Shown here in pieces: positions 8,093 through 15,886 of a stretch of DNA of 44,076 nt. Location of the stretch: positions 1 through 44,076 of the forward strand of contig JAEYTY010000103.1 of assembly GCA_023433775.1 (NCBI GenBank), read 5' to 3'. The position numbers and the translations under genes were made by a program. The notes beneath the pieces were generated by a model. It was not told where the DNA came from, made no database searches, and saw only the letters and a program-made list of their open reading frames with translations. Each line of letters opens with the position of its first letter. Position 1 is the first letter of the stretch. Source of the stretch: Pseudomonadota bacterium. GTDB taxonomy: Bacteria > Pseudomonadota > Alphaproteobacteria > Rhizobiales > Devosiaceae.

Positions 8093-9006
8093 GCTGCCTC
8101 TGCTTTTTGGTGAACCTCTGCGGGTACGAGCACGGAAAGCGCCTTGGGCCGGATCGCAAAGTGGAGCGGGGTTTCGAGCGTTTCGACCTCGCCGTCGAAC
8201 ATCACCTTGATCAGTTCTTTGTGCGCATCAATGGTCACCGAGTTGACGCTTTCCATGCTGAGTGCATCATCGTCATGCCAGCGCCCGATCAGCATTCCGG
8301 TGACCAGCCGGAAAAAGTCCCGCGCCGTGAAATGCTTGAGCACGTAGAGCGTGAGCGTGCCGCGATCGAGGCTCTGGCGGGAGAAGAACTTGCCCAACCC
8401 CTCATCATAGGCATTGCAGGCGACGGCCATGGCCTGCACCCGTTCAATGCGTTTTTCGCCATTGTCCGGCTCGATGGCCACGGCGATCCGCCGCTGACGC
8501 GCCAGCCGACGGAAAAAATAGCGCATGAAGCCGAGTTTTGCGGCGAGGCTCTCGCGCCCGCGCAAGTGTTCGCGCCCGGCGGCCAGGCCAGGCAGCAGAC
8601 CGATGACCACTTTCTGCATGAAAATGCGGCCATTGACCTCGGCCACATCGATGCGCTGCGCGGTGCCGGTTGCCAGCGCGGCGACAGCGGCGTCGAGATC
8701 GAGCGGCAAATGCAGGTCCTTGGCTACTGCGTTGAACGTGCCCAGCGGCAGGATCGCCAGATCTTTGTCGCTGTCTATAAGTGCGCTGGCCATCGCCGTT
8801 ATGGTGCCGTCGCCGCCGGCGGCCACCAGCACCTGCGCAGGCCCGGCAACCGCTTCGGCGATGCGGTCCATCAGCGGGCGGTCATCATCGTCATCGATGA
8901 CGGCCTCGAGCCCATGGGCGGCGAACAATTCGCTGAGCATTTCCGCAGTGACGCCCAGAGCATGGGCTGTCCCCGAATTGGGGTTGAGAATGACGTGATA
9001 GACCAT
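8089..9006 (-). CDS. diacylglycerol kinase family lipid kinase
   Basis: 305 residues with the catalytic domain of the DagK/YegS/sphingosine kinase family: ILNPNSGTA near the N-terminus (nucleotide loop), VLVAAGGDGTITAMASALI (GGDGT signature, about 80-98) and LPLGTFNAVAKDLHLP (the family's LG-T-N). The C-terminal beta-sandwich (DRGTLTLYVLKHFTARDFFR; VMFDGEVETLETPL) is complete. It should phosphorylate a lipid alcohol at the inner face of the membrane; the true lipid is unknown. It is first in a two-gene unit with the metallophosphoesterase, overlapping it by 4 bases. Confidence 0.9.
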   Translation of the reverse strand: MVYHVILNPNSGTAHALGVTAEMLSELFAAHGLEAVIDDDDDRPLMDRIAEAVAGPAQVLVAAGGDGTITAMASALIDSDKDLAILPLGTFNAVAKDLHLPLDLDAAVAALATGTAQRIDVAEVNGRIFMQKVVIGLLPGLAAGREHLRGRESLAAKLGFMRYFFRRLARQRRIAVAIEPDNGEKRIERVQAMAVACNAYDEGLGKFFSRQSLDRGTLTLYVLKHFTARDFFRLVTGMLIGRWHDDDALSMESVNSVTIDAHKELIKVMFDGEVETLETPLHFAIRPKALSVLVPAEVHQKAEAA

Positions 9007-9114
9007 GTCTGCTTCCGCTAACCCCCGTGATTGATCAACAGGGGCAACGCCCGGTGCGGCCAGACGTTGCGTTGCTCAACGAGATTGGCTTGCGGAAGCG
9101 TCTGAGAACGGTGA

Positions 9115-9663
9115 TCAGCGACCGGCTTTAGCGTCCCGCCACTCGCCCGGCGCCAGCCCCTCCAGCGTCCATTCGCCGATTTGCCAGCGCACCAGCCGCA
9201 GGGTGGGAAAGCCCACAGCCGCCGTCATCCGCCGCACCTGTCGGTTCTTGCCCTCGGTGATGGTCAGGGAAATCCAGCTATCGGGAACGCTCTTGCGAAA
9301 CCGCACCGGCGGGTCCCGGTCCCAAAGCGCTGGCGCATCGATGCGCGAGGCTTGCGCAGGCCTCGTCATGCCGTCCTTGAGCAGCACGCCGCGGCGCAAT
9401 TGCGCCAGCGCCGCTTCGTCCGGTTCGCCTTCCACCTGCACCAGATAGGTCTTGGCCAGCTTGAATTTCGGTTCGGCTATCCGCGCCTGCAAGGCACCGT
9501 CATCGGTCAGCAGCAATAGGCCTTCACTGTCCTTGTCGAGCCGTCCGGCGGGATAGACACCGGGAACCTTCACATAGGCAGCCAGCGTCGAGCCGGGCGG
9601 TCCATCCCCCGAAAACTGCGACAGCACGTTAAACGGCTTGTTGAAAAGGATCAGGCGGGACAC
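9115..9663 (-). CDS. 23S rRNA pseudouridine synthase, RsuA/RluE type
   Basis: 182 residues beginning MSRLILFNKPFNVLSQFSGD, without the N-terminal S4 domain, as in E. coli RluE. The catalytic Asp is in GRLDKDSEGLLLLTDDG (about residues 41-57). Other family segments are KTYLVQVEGEP and TEGKNRQVRRMTAAVGFPTLRLVR. RluE modifies U2457 of 23S rRNA; I name the type but not the exact target. It is a stand-alone gene with 108 bp of spacer to the lipid kinase and a divergent spacer to the LOG-family gene. Confidence 0.9.
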   Translation of the reverse strand: MSRLILFNKPFNVLSQFSGDGPPGSTLAAYVKVPGVYPAGRLDKDSEGLLLLTDDGALQARIAEPKFKLAKTYLVQVEGEPDEAALAQLRRGVLLKDGMTRPAQASRIDAPALWDRDPPVRFRKSVPDSWISLTITEGKNRQVRRMTAAVGFPTLRLVRWQIGEWTLEGLAPGEWRDAKAGR

Positions 9664-9770
9664 GGCATCTCATCGGGTTTGCGCCGTTCATTTAGCCAAG
9701 CGACAGGCATAGGGCAAATGCCGCGCCCTGTCCTCATCGTGAACCGATTGGCCACGCGCGCCCTTGCCCG

Positions 9771-9820
9771 AACCAGCCCTGCTGGTTATGCCCTTTGTAA
9801 AGGCGCCAGGGTTTGGCGCC
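9771..9820. promoter_or_regulatory. two perfect inverted repeats in the leader of the LOG-family gene
   Basis: AACCAGC-CCT-GCTGGTT (9771-9787) and GGCGCCA-GGGTT-TGGCGCC (9802-9820) are both perfect 7-bp palindromes with short loops. They lie 14 bases apart, the second ending 10 bases before the ATG at 9831. In RNA they would form tandem hairpins over the place where a ribosome site should be. They may act as a translation control or a repressor site. No clear Shine-Dalgarno sequence is visible next to this start. Confidence 0.55.
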
Positions 9821-9830
9821 ACATTTACGC

Positions 9831-10727
9831 ATGGAGTTCGCCTTGGCCAGACGCCACCCGACATCGCTGCGCACCTCGGTGGAGGATGTTGTCGTTGCCC
9901 GCAAGGCGCCACAGACCCCACAATCGCTCAGCCCGACCTATCGGCTGGCCTTTGCCGACGACGAATTCATGACTTCGGAAGACACGCGCGGCATTCGTTT
10001 CCAGCTTGAATATCTCAAGCCCGAATTCCGTCTGCGCGAGCAGGGGATCAATTCCACTGTCGTCCTGTTCGGCGGCGCCCGCATCCCCGAGCCCGGCAAG
10101 CCTGCCTGGGCCGCCAAGAACGAGACCCAGAAGCGCAATCTGGAAGCCGCCTCGCGCTATTACGACGAAGCGCGCCGCTTCGCCCAATTGGCCTCACAGG
10201 CCTCGGCGTCGCTGGATTACAAGGAATTTGTGGTGACCACCGGCGGCGGCCCCGGCGTCATGGAGGCCGGCAATCGTGGCGCCGCCGATATGGGCGCGCC
10301 GTCCATCGGGCTCAATGTCGTCCTGCCGCATGAGCAGGCGCCCAATCTCTTTGTCACGCCCGAGCTCAGCTTCAACTTCCACTATTTCGCCACCCGCAAA
10401 ATCCATTTCCTCATGCGGGCCAAGGCGGTGGCGGTCTTCCCCGGCGGTTTCGGCACGCTGGACGAGTTCTTTGAGACGCTGACGCTGATCCAGACCCACC
10501 GCATGGATCCGATTCCGCTCGTGCTGTTTGGTGCCGATTTCTGGACCAGGGTGATCAACCTAGAAGCGCTGGCCGAAGCCGGCACCATCGCGCCGACCGA
10601 CCCCGATCTCTTCACCGTCGTCGACAGCGCCGACGAAGGCTGGGAGGTGATCCGCAAGCATTACAATCTGCCCGATTTCGGCGAACTGGTCGTGCCCAAA
10701 CCCAGGGCGCCGAGCGAAGATCAGTAG
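9831..10727 (+). CDS. LOG family protein (TIGR00730-like Rossmann fold)
   Basis: 298 residues. The signature PGGFGTLDE (about residues 205-213) and GGGPGVMEAGNRGAADMG are those of the LOG/TIGR00730 family, whose characterised members hydrolyse nucleoside 5'-monophosphates (cytokinin-activating or general nucleotide phosphoribohydrolase). This longer subtype carries an extra N-terminal region with SPTYRLAFADDEFMTSEDTRG, which looks conserved, so the start is placed upstream of it at the ATG at 9831; a TTG at 9813 is also possible. Tandem hairpins lie just before the start. The 3' end overlaps the pirin gene by 7 bases tail to tail. The real substrate is not known. Confidence 0.9.
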   Translation: MEFALARRHPTSLRTSVEDVVVARKAPQTPQSLSPTYRLAFADDEFMTSEDTRGIRFQLEYLKPEFRLREQGINSTVVLFGGARIPEPGKPAWAAKNETQKRNLEAASRYYDEARRFAQLASQASASLDYKEFVVTTGGGPGVMEAGNRGAADMGAPSIGLNVVLPHEQAPNLFVTPELSFNFHYFATRKIHFLMRAKAVAVFPGGFGTLDEFFETLTLIQTHRMDPIPLVLFGADFWTRVINLEALAEAGTIAPTDPDLFTVVDSADEGWEVIRKHYNLPDFGELVVPKPRAPSEDQ

Positions 10728-11647
10728 CTCTTTTCGGGTAGGGGAATGAATTCGGTTTCGTCCGGCACGGGCCTGAACCGGGCCTGCTTCCAGTCCTCCT
10801 TGGCCTGCTCGATCCGCTCCTTGCTCGAGGACACGAAGTTCCACCAGATGTAGCGTGGCCCTTCCACGGCGGTGCCGCCCAGAAACATCATGCGAACCGG
10901 CGTCACGGCCTTGACGGTGATGGCGTCGCCTGGGCGGAAGACCAGCAGGCGCGGGCCCTCGAATTCGTCCCCGGCAATCGAGACCACGCCTTCAACGACA
11001 TAGATGGCCCGCTCCTCATATTCATTGTCGAGCGGCGCACTCATGCCGGCTCCCAGCGCGACCTCCACATAAAACCAGTCCGAAACTGTCTCGACTGGCG
11101 CGCGCTGGCCAAAGGCGCGGCCGGCAATGATGCGCGCATTGACCCCATTGTCGCTGACACTGGGCAAAACGCTTGAACTGAAATGCTGAAAGCTGGGGTC
11201 GATTTCCTCACGGCCTTCGGGCAGGGCGATCCAGCTTTGGAGGCCCAGCATGGTATGGCCGCTGGCGCGCTCGACTTCCGGCGTGCGCTCCGAATGGGTA
11301 ATCCCGCGGCCCGCCGTCATCAGGTTCATCGCGCCGGGCTGGATGTCCTGCACATTCCCCTCGCTGTCGCGATGGGTGATCTTGCCATCAAAGAGATAGG
11401 TGACCGTCGAAAGCCCGATATGGGGATGGGGCCGCACATCCATGCCTTGCCCGGCAAGGAACTGAACCGGCCCGAAATGATCGAAGAAAATGAACGGCCC
11501 GACCATCTGTCGCTTGCCATGGGGCAGGGCGCGGCGCACCGGAAATCCGTCGCCGAGGTCGCGCGTGCGCGGCACGACAACCAGTTCCAGCGCATCGCAA
11601 CTCTGCGTGTCGCCGGCGATCGGATCATAATCGGGAAGCCAGGTCAT
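10721..11647 (-). CDS. pirin family protein
   Basis: 308 residues of the pirin (bicupin, iron-binding) family. The N-terminal cupin holds the metal ligands in RPHPHIGLSTVTYLFDG and the downstream THRDSEG, with TAGRGITHSERTP completing the site. The C-terminal pirin_C domain follows (EERAIYVVEGVVSIAGDEFE; LVFRPGDAITVKAV; MMFLGGTAVEGPRYIWWNFV). Some bacterial pirins have quercetinase activity or act as regulators; which applies here cannot be told. It is convergent with the LOG gene and has 80 bp upstream to the histidine kinase gene on the same strand. Confidence 0.93.
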   Translation of the reverse strand: MTWLPDYDPIAGDTQSCDALELVVVPRTRDLGDGFPVRRALPHGKRQMVGPFIFFDHFGPVQFLAGQGMDVRPHPHIGLSTVTYLFDGKITHRDSEGNVQDIQPGAMNLMTAGRGITHSERTPEVERASGHTMLGLQSWIALPEGREEIDPSFQHFSSSVLPSVSDNGVNARIIAGRAFGQRAPVETVSDWFYVEVALGAGMSAPLDNEYEERAIYVVEGVVSIAGDEFEGPRLLVFRPGDAITVKAVTPVRMMFLGGTAVEGPRYIWWNFVSSSKERIEQAKEDWKQARFRPVPDETEFIPLPEKSY

Positions 11648-11729
11648 GGTGCCACTCCGTCATTGCGCAATGGCGTGATTTGACGCCGCATGGGCGCCGA
11701 TGTCGAGGCGGAACAGGAATGTAGCCGGG

Positions 11730-13349
11730 TTACAGGGCGCGCTTGGCGCCGCGTCCGCTTTGATTGGCGAGCCCGCTGATCGCCGCGCGCAGGGCCGCGG
11801 GTTTCACAGGTTTGGTCACCACGGCAATGCCCCGATCCTCGGCCAGCGTGCGCACGGCCGGGCTGCGGTCGGCAGTCACCAATGCGGCCGGCAGGTGTCC
11901 GCCCAGATTGTGGCGCAGCCATTCAATGGCATCGAGGCCTGAGGTCTGGTCGAGGTGATAGTCCATCAACACCAGGTCGGGATACCAACCCTCCAGCAAT
12001 CTATCGCGGTCGATCTGCTTGAGCGAGAGGGCGGTGCGCACATCGCATCCCCAATGCACCAGCAGCCCTTCCATGGCCTCGAGAATGGCCCGCTCATTAT
12101 CGACGCAGAGCACCTTGAGATCCATGGTGCCATAGCCCGCCTCGCCCGAAACCGGCACGGCCTCGCCGACCTGTCTTATGGCGCGCGTTGCGGGCAGATA
12201 GATCGAAAAGCGGGAGCCGCGACCTTCCTGGCTGTCGAGTTCAAGCGTCAGGCCCAGCGCCTGCACGAGGCGCTGGACGATGGAGAGGCCGAGCCCCAGC
12301 CCCTGCGCCATGCGGGCGCCCCGGTCGAGCCGCGAGAATTCGGCGAATAGCAGCCGATGCTGGTCGCGGTTGAAGCCGATACCGGTGTCGAGCACGTCGA
12401 GCCGCCAGCGATTGCCGCGCCGCCGCAGTCCCACCAAAACCTTGCCGCCCACCGGCGTATATTTGATCGCGTTGGAGACAAGGTTCTGCACGATGCGGCC
12501 CACCAGTGTGCGGTCCGCCATGATCGCGGCGCCCGTGGGCACGATGCGCAGGGCAATCTGGCGCTCGCGCGCCATGGGCGCAAATTCCACCTCGGTTTTC
12601 TTGAGCAATTCCTGCGCATTGAAGGGCATCGGCGCCGGCTTCAGCGCGCCGCTATCGATGCGCGATATGTCGAGCAGGGCGGACATGATGTCTTCCACTG
12701 CCGTCAGCGACGCCTCGATGGAATTTGCCAGTTCGGCAAAGCCGGTCGATTTGGCGCGCTCGATCAGGGTGGAGGTGTAAAGCCGCGCCGCATTGAGCGG
12801 CTGCAGCAGGTCATGGCTGGCCGCGGCCAGAAAGCGCGTCTTGTCGTGATTGGCCGCATCGGCCTTGGCACGGGCGATTTCCAGCTCGGCATTCACCCGG
12901 GTCAGCGCGGCAGTCCGTTCCGCCACGCGCCCTTCCAGCGAAAGATTGACCCGCTCCAGCGCCTCTTCTGCCCGCACGCGTGCCGTCACATCGGTGAAAT
13001 TGATAACGAGGCCTCCATCGGGAAGGCGGCTCGAATAGAATTCCAGCATCTGCCCCTTGCTGCCCAGCCGCTGCGTAATGGTCGTCGGCGAAGCGGTGAT
13101 CAGATTGATGCGCTCAATGGCCAGCTTGGCCGCGTCGCCGACGCCCAGGTCCCCGCGGTCGCCCAGAAACAGGGCAATATCGAGTAGGGCTGTTCCCGTC
13201 CGGGTCAAATCGATTGGTAACGCCAGCAATTCATTGTAGCGGGCATTCGACATGACGAGCCGCAGACTTGCATCAAACACCGCAATGCCCTGTGGAATAT
13301 GGTCGATGGCCATCGCCAGGCTGGGTGGTGCAGGGGTCGGCGGGGTCAT
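11730..13349 (-). CDS. hybrid sensor histidine kinase / response regulator
   Basis: 539 residues from the ATG at 13349 (MTPPTPAPPSLAMAIDH); an in-frame start 24 codons earlier is open but less likely. Domains in order: PAS_7-type sensor (IPQGIAVFDASLRLVMSNAR, about 20-130), a short coiled coil (about 140-175), HisKA with the phospho-His in AAASHDLLQPLNAARLY, HATPase_c with NLVSNAIKYTPVGG, DTGIGF and GLGLGLSIVQRL, and a C-terminal receiver with LVLMDYHLDQTSGLDAIEWL and the conserved Lys in VVTKPVKP. There is no membrane segment, so the kinase is cytoplasmic. The layout resembles the NahK/ErcS'-type kinases that often work with FixJ/LuxR-type regulators; such a regulator (damaged) lies 830 bp away. 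Confidence 0.93.
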   Translation of the reverse strand: MTPPTPAPPSLAMAIDHIPQGIAVFDASLRLVMSNARYNELLALPIDLTRTGTALLDIALFLGDRGDLGVGDAAKLAIERINLITASPTTITQRLGSKGQMLEFYSSRLPDGGLVINFTDVTARVRAEEALERVNLSLEGRVAERTAALTRVNAELEIARAKADAANHDKTRFLAAASHDLLQPLNAARLYTSTLIERAKSTGFAELANSIEASLTAVEDIMSALLDISRIDSGALKPAPMPFNAQELLKKTEVEFAPMARERQIALRIVPTGAAIMADRTLVGRIVQNLVSNAIKYTPVGGKVLVGLRRRGNRWRLDVLDTGIGFNRDQHRLLFAEFSRLDRGARMAQGLGLGLSIVQRLVQALGLTLELDSQEGRGSRFSIYLPATRAIRQVGEAVPVSGEAGYGTMDLKVLCVDNERAILEAMEGLLVHWGCDVRTALSLKQIDRDRLLEGWYPDLVLMDYHLDQTSGLDAIEWLRHNLGGHLPAALVTADRSPAVRTLAEDRGIAVVTKPVKPAALRAAISGLANQSGRGAKRAL

Positions 13350-13519
13350 GAGCGCGCAGGCTTTGGTTTGATGGGCACAAACCCTTATCGGCTCCCGCTC
13401 AAAGCTGCGCAAGACCGGCACACCGGCATTGCCTTTGGCGAAAAGGTCAGGAATTGTTGCCGCTAGCCGGGAAAGGCGTCCCCGTCGGCTGCGACGGCAC
13501 CAGAAACCAGAGGGTCGAA

Positions 13520-13909
13520 ATGAGCATGTTCAAGGAATTCAGGGATTTTGCCATCAAGGGCAATATGATCGATCTCGCCATCGGCGTGATCATCGGCGCC
13601 GCCTTCGGCGCCATTGTGTCGTCCATTGTCGACGACATCTTCATGCCGCTCATCGGCATTATCATCGGCGGCATCGATTTTTCCGGCATTGCGCTTACGG
13701 TCGGCGAAGCGTCGATCAATATCGGCCTGTTCCTCAATGCCGTCGTGAAATTCACCATCATCGCCTTTGTGCTGTTCATGGTGGTCAAGGGTATCAATTC
13801 GCTCAAGCGCGAAGCGGCCAAGGAGCCGGTTGAAACCACGCCTGCGCCCACCAAGGAAGAAGTGCTGCTGACCGAAATCCGCGACCTGCTCAAAGCCAAT
13901 CCGCGCTAA
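13520..13909 (+). CDS. mscL: large-conductance mechanosensitive channel
   Basis: MscL opens at high membrane tension to release solutes during hypo-osmotic shock. 129 residues from the ATG at 13520 (MSMFKEFRDFAIKGNMIDLA), with GAGGG at 13510-13514 upstream. The first membrane helix is DLAIGVIIGAAFGAIVSSIV with the pore-lining glycines, and the second is about residues 70-92 (LNAVVKFTIIAFVLFMVVKG). The C-terminal bundle helix (EEVLLTEIRDLLKANPR) is complete. A clear rho-independent terminator follows. It is a stand-alone gene. Confidence 0.98.
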   Translation: MSMFKEFRDFAIKGNMIDLAIGVIIGAAFGAIVSSIVDDIFMPLIGIIIGGIDFSGIALTVGEASINIGLFLNAVVKFTIIAFVLFMVVKGINSLKREAAKEPVETTPAPTKEEVLLTEIRDLLKANPR

Positions 13910-13918
13910 GCCATCGGA

Positions 13919-13945
13919 GCCGGCAATTTCGATTGCCGGCTTTTT
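13919..13945 (+). terminator. rho-independent terminator of mscL
   Basis: Perfect 8-bp stem GCCGGCAA / TTGCCGGC around a TTTCGA loop, followed directly by TTTTT, 9 bases after the mscL stop codon. Confidence 0.95.
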
Positions 13946-14179
13946 CCTGTGCAAATAATAGGAATAAAGTCAGTTTACTTCTCTTGTATAGGCTTATATA
14001 CCTAATATCTAGGTAGTTAGTCCTACGGAAAGTCCTTGTCGGACAGCGAGACTGCTTAAAGCAAAATACGCGTGATGCTTCGGGGCAATGAAGCATGAAC
14101 AGTGATTCGAATGGGTCCATTGGGCCCAGAAGAGACGGCAAGAGCGATCAGCGAACCATGCCAGGGGGCTTTAGGCACG
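13946..14179 (+). promoter_or_regulatory. AT-rich upstream region and leader of the FixJ-like gene
   Basis: This stretch is clearly richer in A and T than its surroundings up to about 14060. It holds a palindrome ACCTA-ATATC-TAGGT (14000-14014) and, closer to the gene, a hairpin ATGCTTC / GAAGCAT with an 8-base loop (14075-14096). Runs such as TATAGGCTTATATACC suggest a promoter here, but I cannot fix -35 and -10 boxes. AGGGGG at 14163-14168 lies 11 bases before the chosen ATG. Confidence 0.5.
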
Positions 14180-14814
14180 ATGAGCAACGAATCTTACTAT
14201 CACTCCTTCCTCAATCGGGACCGTCTGGTCCATATCGTCGACTCGGACCCGGGCACCTGCGAAGCGCTCAGCGTTCTGTTCCGGCTTGAGGGTTTCCAGA
14301 CGACATTTTCCCTGGGCTCCACCCAGTTTCTCACCGGGCTTGAGCGGCGCCGTCCCGATGTGGCGGTGATCAATCTCATGCTGGGCGAAGACAGCGGCAT
14401 CGCCTTGCTGCGGCGGATGAAGGCCCTGCGCACCGGCGCGCCGGTGATCATGCTGGCCAATGCGCCCCAGCTGGACGCCGCAGTCACCGCCATGAAGCTG
14501 GGCGCGACCGATGTGGTCAGCAAGCCGATCGACAGTGAACACCTGCTCACCGTGGTGCGCGATGCCCTGCGGCGGGATGTTCACCTCGGCGCCATGCATG
14601 GGGTCGCCGGCCCATCGAGGTGCGCGGCTTCGCCCAGCTCACCCCGCGCGAGCGCGAAGTGCTCCAGCTGATCACCAATGGCCAGTCCAACAAGGAAGCG
14701 GGCCGCGAACTCGGCATTTCGCCCCGCACCATCGAGGTGCACAGGGCGCGTGTCATGGAAAAGCTGGGCGCCCGCAACACCGCCGACCTGATGCGTATCG
14801 TGTTGACTTCGTAG
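14180..14814 (+). pseudogene. FixJ-like response regulator (pseudo-receiver + LuxR-type HTH), frameshifted
   Basis: The first frame (ATG at 14180, MSNESYYHSFLNRDRLVHIV) encodes a receiver-like domain. After HLGAMHG near 14600 it runs out of phase. The HTH is in the next frame from 14620: RGFAQLTPREREVLQLITNG and RELGISPRTIEVHRARVMEK, a full FixJ/NarL-type DNA-binding domain, ending at 14814. Adding one G to the GGGG run at 14598-14601 would restore one 211-residue protein reading ...MHGGRRPIEVRGFAQLT. The receiver is unusual: the phospho-acceptor position is Asn65 (VINLMLGEDSG, where FixJ has VTDLRMPDMSG), the second acidic residue is Ser (VDSD) and the switch Thr is Ala (IMLANAP), while the Lys (VVSKPID) is kept. 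If intact it would be a phosphorylation-independent regulator. Confidence 0.88.
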
Positions 14815-14823
14815 CGTCAGGAA

Positions 14824-14883
14824 ATCACTCCAGTGGAGCGATTTTAGCGAAGAAGGCCATGAGAGCTATGCTCGAATGGCGCG
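14824..14883. repeat. modular palindromic repeat, copy 1
   Basis: Begins with an imperfect palindrome ATCACTCC-AGT-GGAGCGAT and continues AGCGAAGAAGGCCATGAGAG and TGCTCGAATGGCGCGG. Nearly the same modules occur at 23557-23671. It sits between the convergent ends of the FixJ-like gene and the SDR gene. Confidence 0.75.
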
Positions 14884-14889
14884 GTAGCG

Positions 14890-15807
14890 TCACACCGCCG
14901 GGAAGCGGACACTGGCGAGCTGTTCGGACGCCTCCCACAATTGCCTGGCGACCGTCTGGTCCAGCGCCTGTTGCGGTGTTTTGGACAGCTTGGGATAGCC
15001 CCGGACCTCGCCGAACGTGTCAGGACCATAATAGGCGCCGGGCTGAGCCTGGGGCGAGGTCGCGGCATAAAGCGTGGGCAGCGCGCCTTGCGCGGCGGGT
15101 TGGAACACGAACCAGAGCAGCGAACGGGCAAGGCCCGTGGCGCTCCGCCGTCCCGGACCATTATGCAGCAGGTCGGTGCGCGATATGCCCGGATGCGCGG
15201 CCACGCTGCTGATCCCCCAATTGCCCGCCGCACTGCGACGCTGCAACTCGAAGGCAAACATCAGGCAGGCGAGCTTGGACTGGCTATAGGCCTGCATTGG
15301 AACATAGGTCCGCGACTGAAGGTCCGTGAGATCGATCTGCCCATTGCGCGCCGCGATGCTGGACAGCGTGACAACACGCGGATCGCTCCCCTTGCGCAGC
15401 AGCGGCAGCAGATGCGCGGTGAGGGCAAAATGGCCGAGATAATTCGTGCCGAACTGTAGCTCAAAACCATCTTCGGTCAGCTGACGCTCGGGCGGCACCA
15501 TGACGCCGGCATTGTTGATCAAGAGGTCAAGCCTGTCGCCCTGGCCCGCCAGCCGTTCGGCAAAAGCCGCGACGGATTGGAGATTGGCGAGATCGATCTG
15601 CTCGAACCGGATCGCTGCGCCCGGCACCGCTTCCCGAATGCGCGCCACGGCCTCGGCGCCCTTTTTGGGATTGCGGCCCGCGATAATCACATCGGCGCCG
15701 GCCCGGGCCAGCTCCAGTGCGTCTTCATAGCCCAGCCCGCCCGTGCCGGTGACCACGGCAAGCTTGCCATGTTGTGGGGGGATTTCCGAAGCTGTCCATT
15801 TTGCCAT
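14890..15807 (-). CDS. short-chain dehydrogenase/reductase
   Basis: 305 residues from the ATG at 15807 (MAKWTASEIPPQHGKLAVVT). NAD(P)-binding loop VTGTGGLGYEDAL (a variant of TGxxxGIG), LLINNAGVM, catalytic Ser region VVTLSSIAA and catalytic YSQSK. The protein resembles the retinol-dehydrogenase/WW-oxidoreductase-like SDRs with a long C-terminal region (PLYAATSPQAQPGAYYGPD type: here LPTLYAATSPQAQPGAYYGP). The substrate is unknown. It is divergent from a TetR regulator with 79 bp between starts holding two matching palindromes, so it is probably the repressed target gene. Confidence 0.92.
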   Translation of the reverse strand: MAKWTASEIPPQHGKLAVVTGTGGLGYEDALELARAGADVIIAGRNPKKGAEAVARIREAVPGAAIRFEQIDLANLQSVAAFAERLAGQGDRLDLLINNAGVMVPPERQLTEDGFELQFGTNYLGHFALTAHLLPLLRKGSDPRVVTLSSIAARNGQIDLTDLQSRTYVPMQAYSQSKLACLMFAFELQRRSAAGNWGISSVAAHPGISRTDLLHNGPGRRSATGLARSLLWFVFQPAAQGALPTLYAATSPQAQPGAYYGPDTFGEVRGYPKLSKTPQQALDQTVARQLWEASEQLASVRFPAV

Positions 15808-15831
15808 AGATATAGATCCATCATCTTGTTT

Positions 15832-15867
15832 TGCACCGAGTGCAGAATTTATATTGCACTCAGTGCA
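15832..15867. promoter_or_regulatory. twin TetR-type operators between SDR and tetR
   Basis: TGCAC-CGA-GTGCA (15832-15844) and TGCACT-C-AGTGCA (15855-15867) share the half-site TGCAC/GTGCA and lie 23 bases apart from start to start, about two turns of the helix. They sit in the middle of the divergent spacer. This is the usual layout for autoregulation by a TetR dimer that also controls its neighbour. Confidence 0.8.
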
Positions 15868-15886
15868 TATTTTGCAAGAGGCTTTG

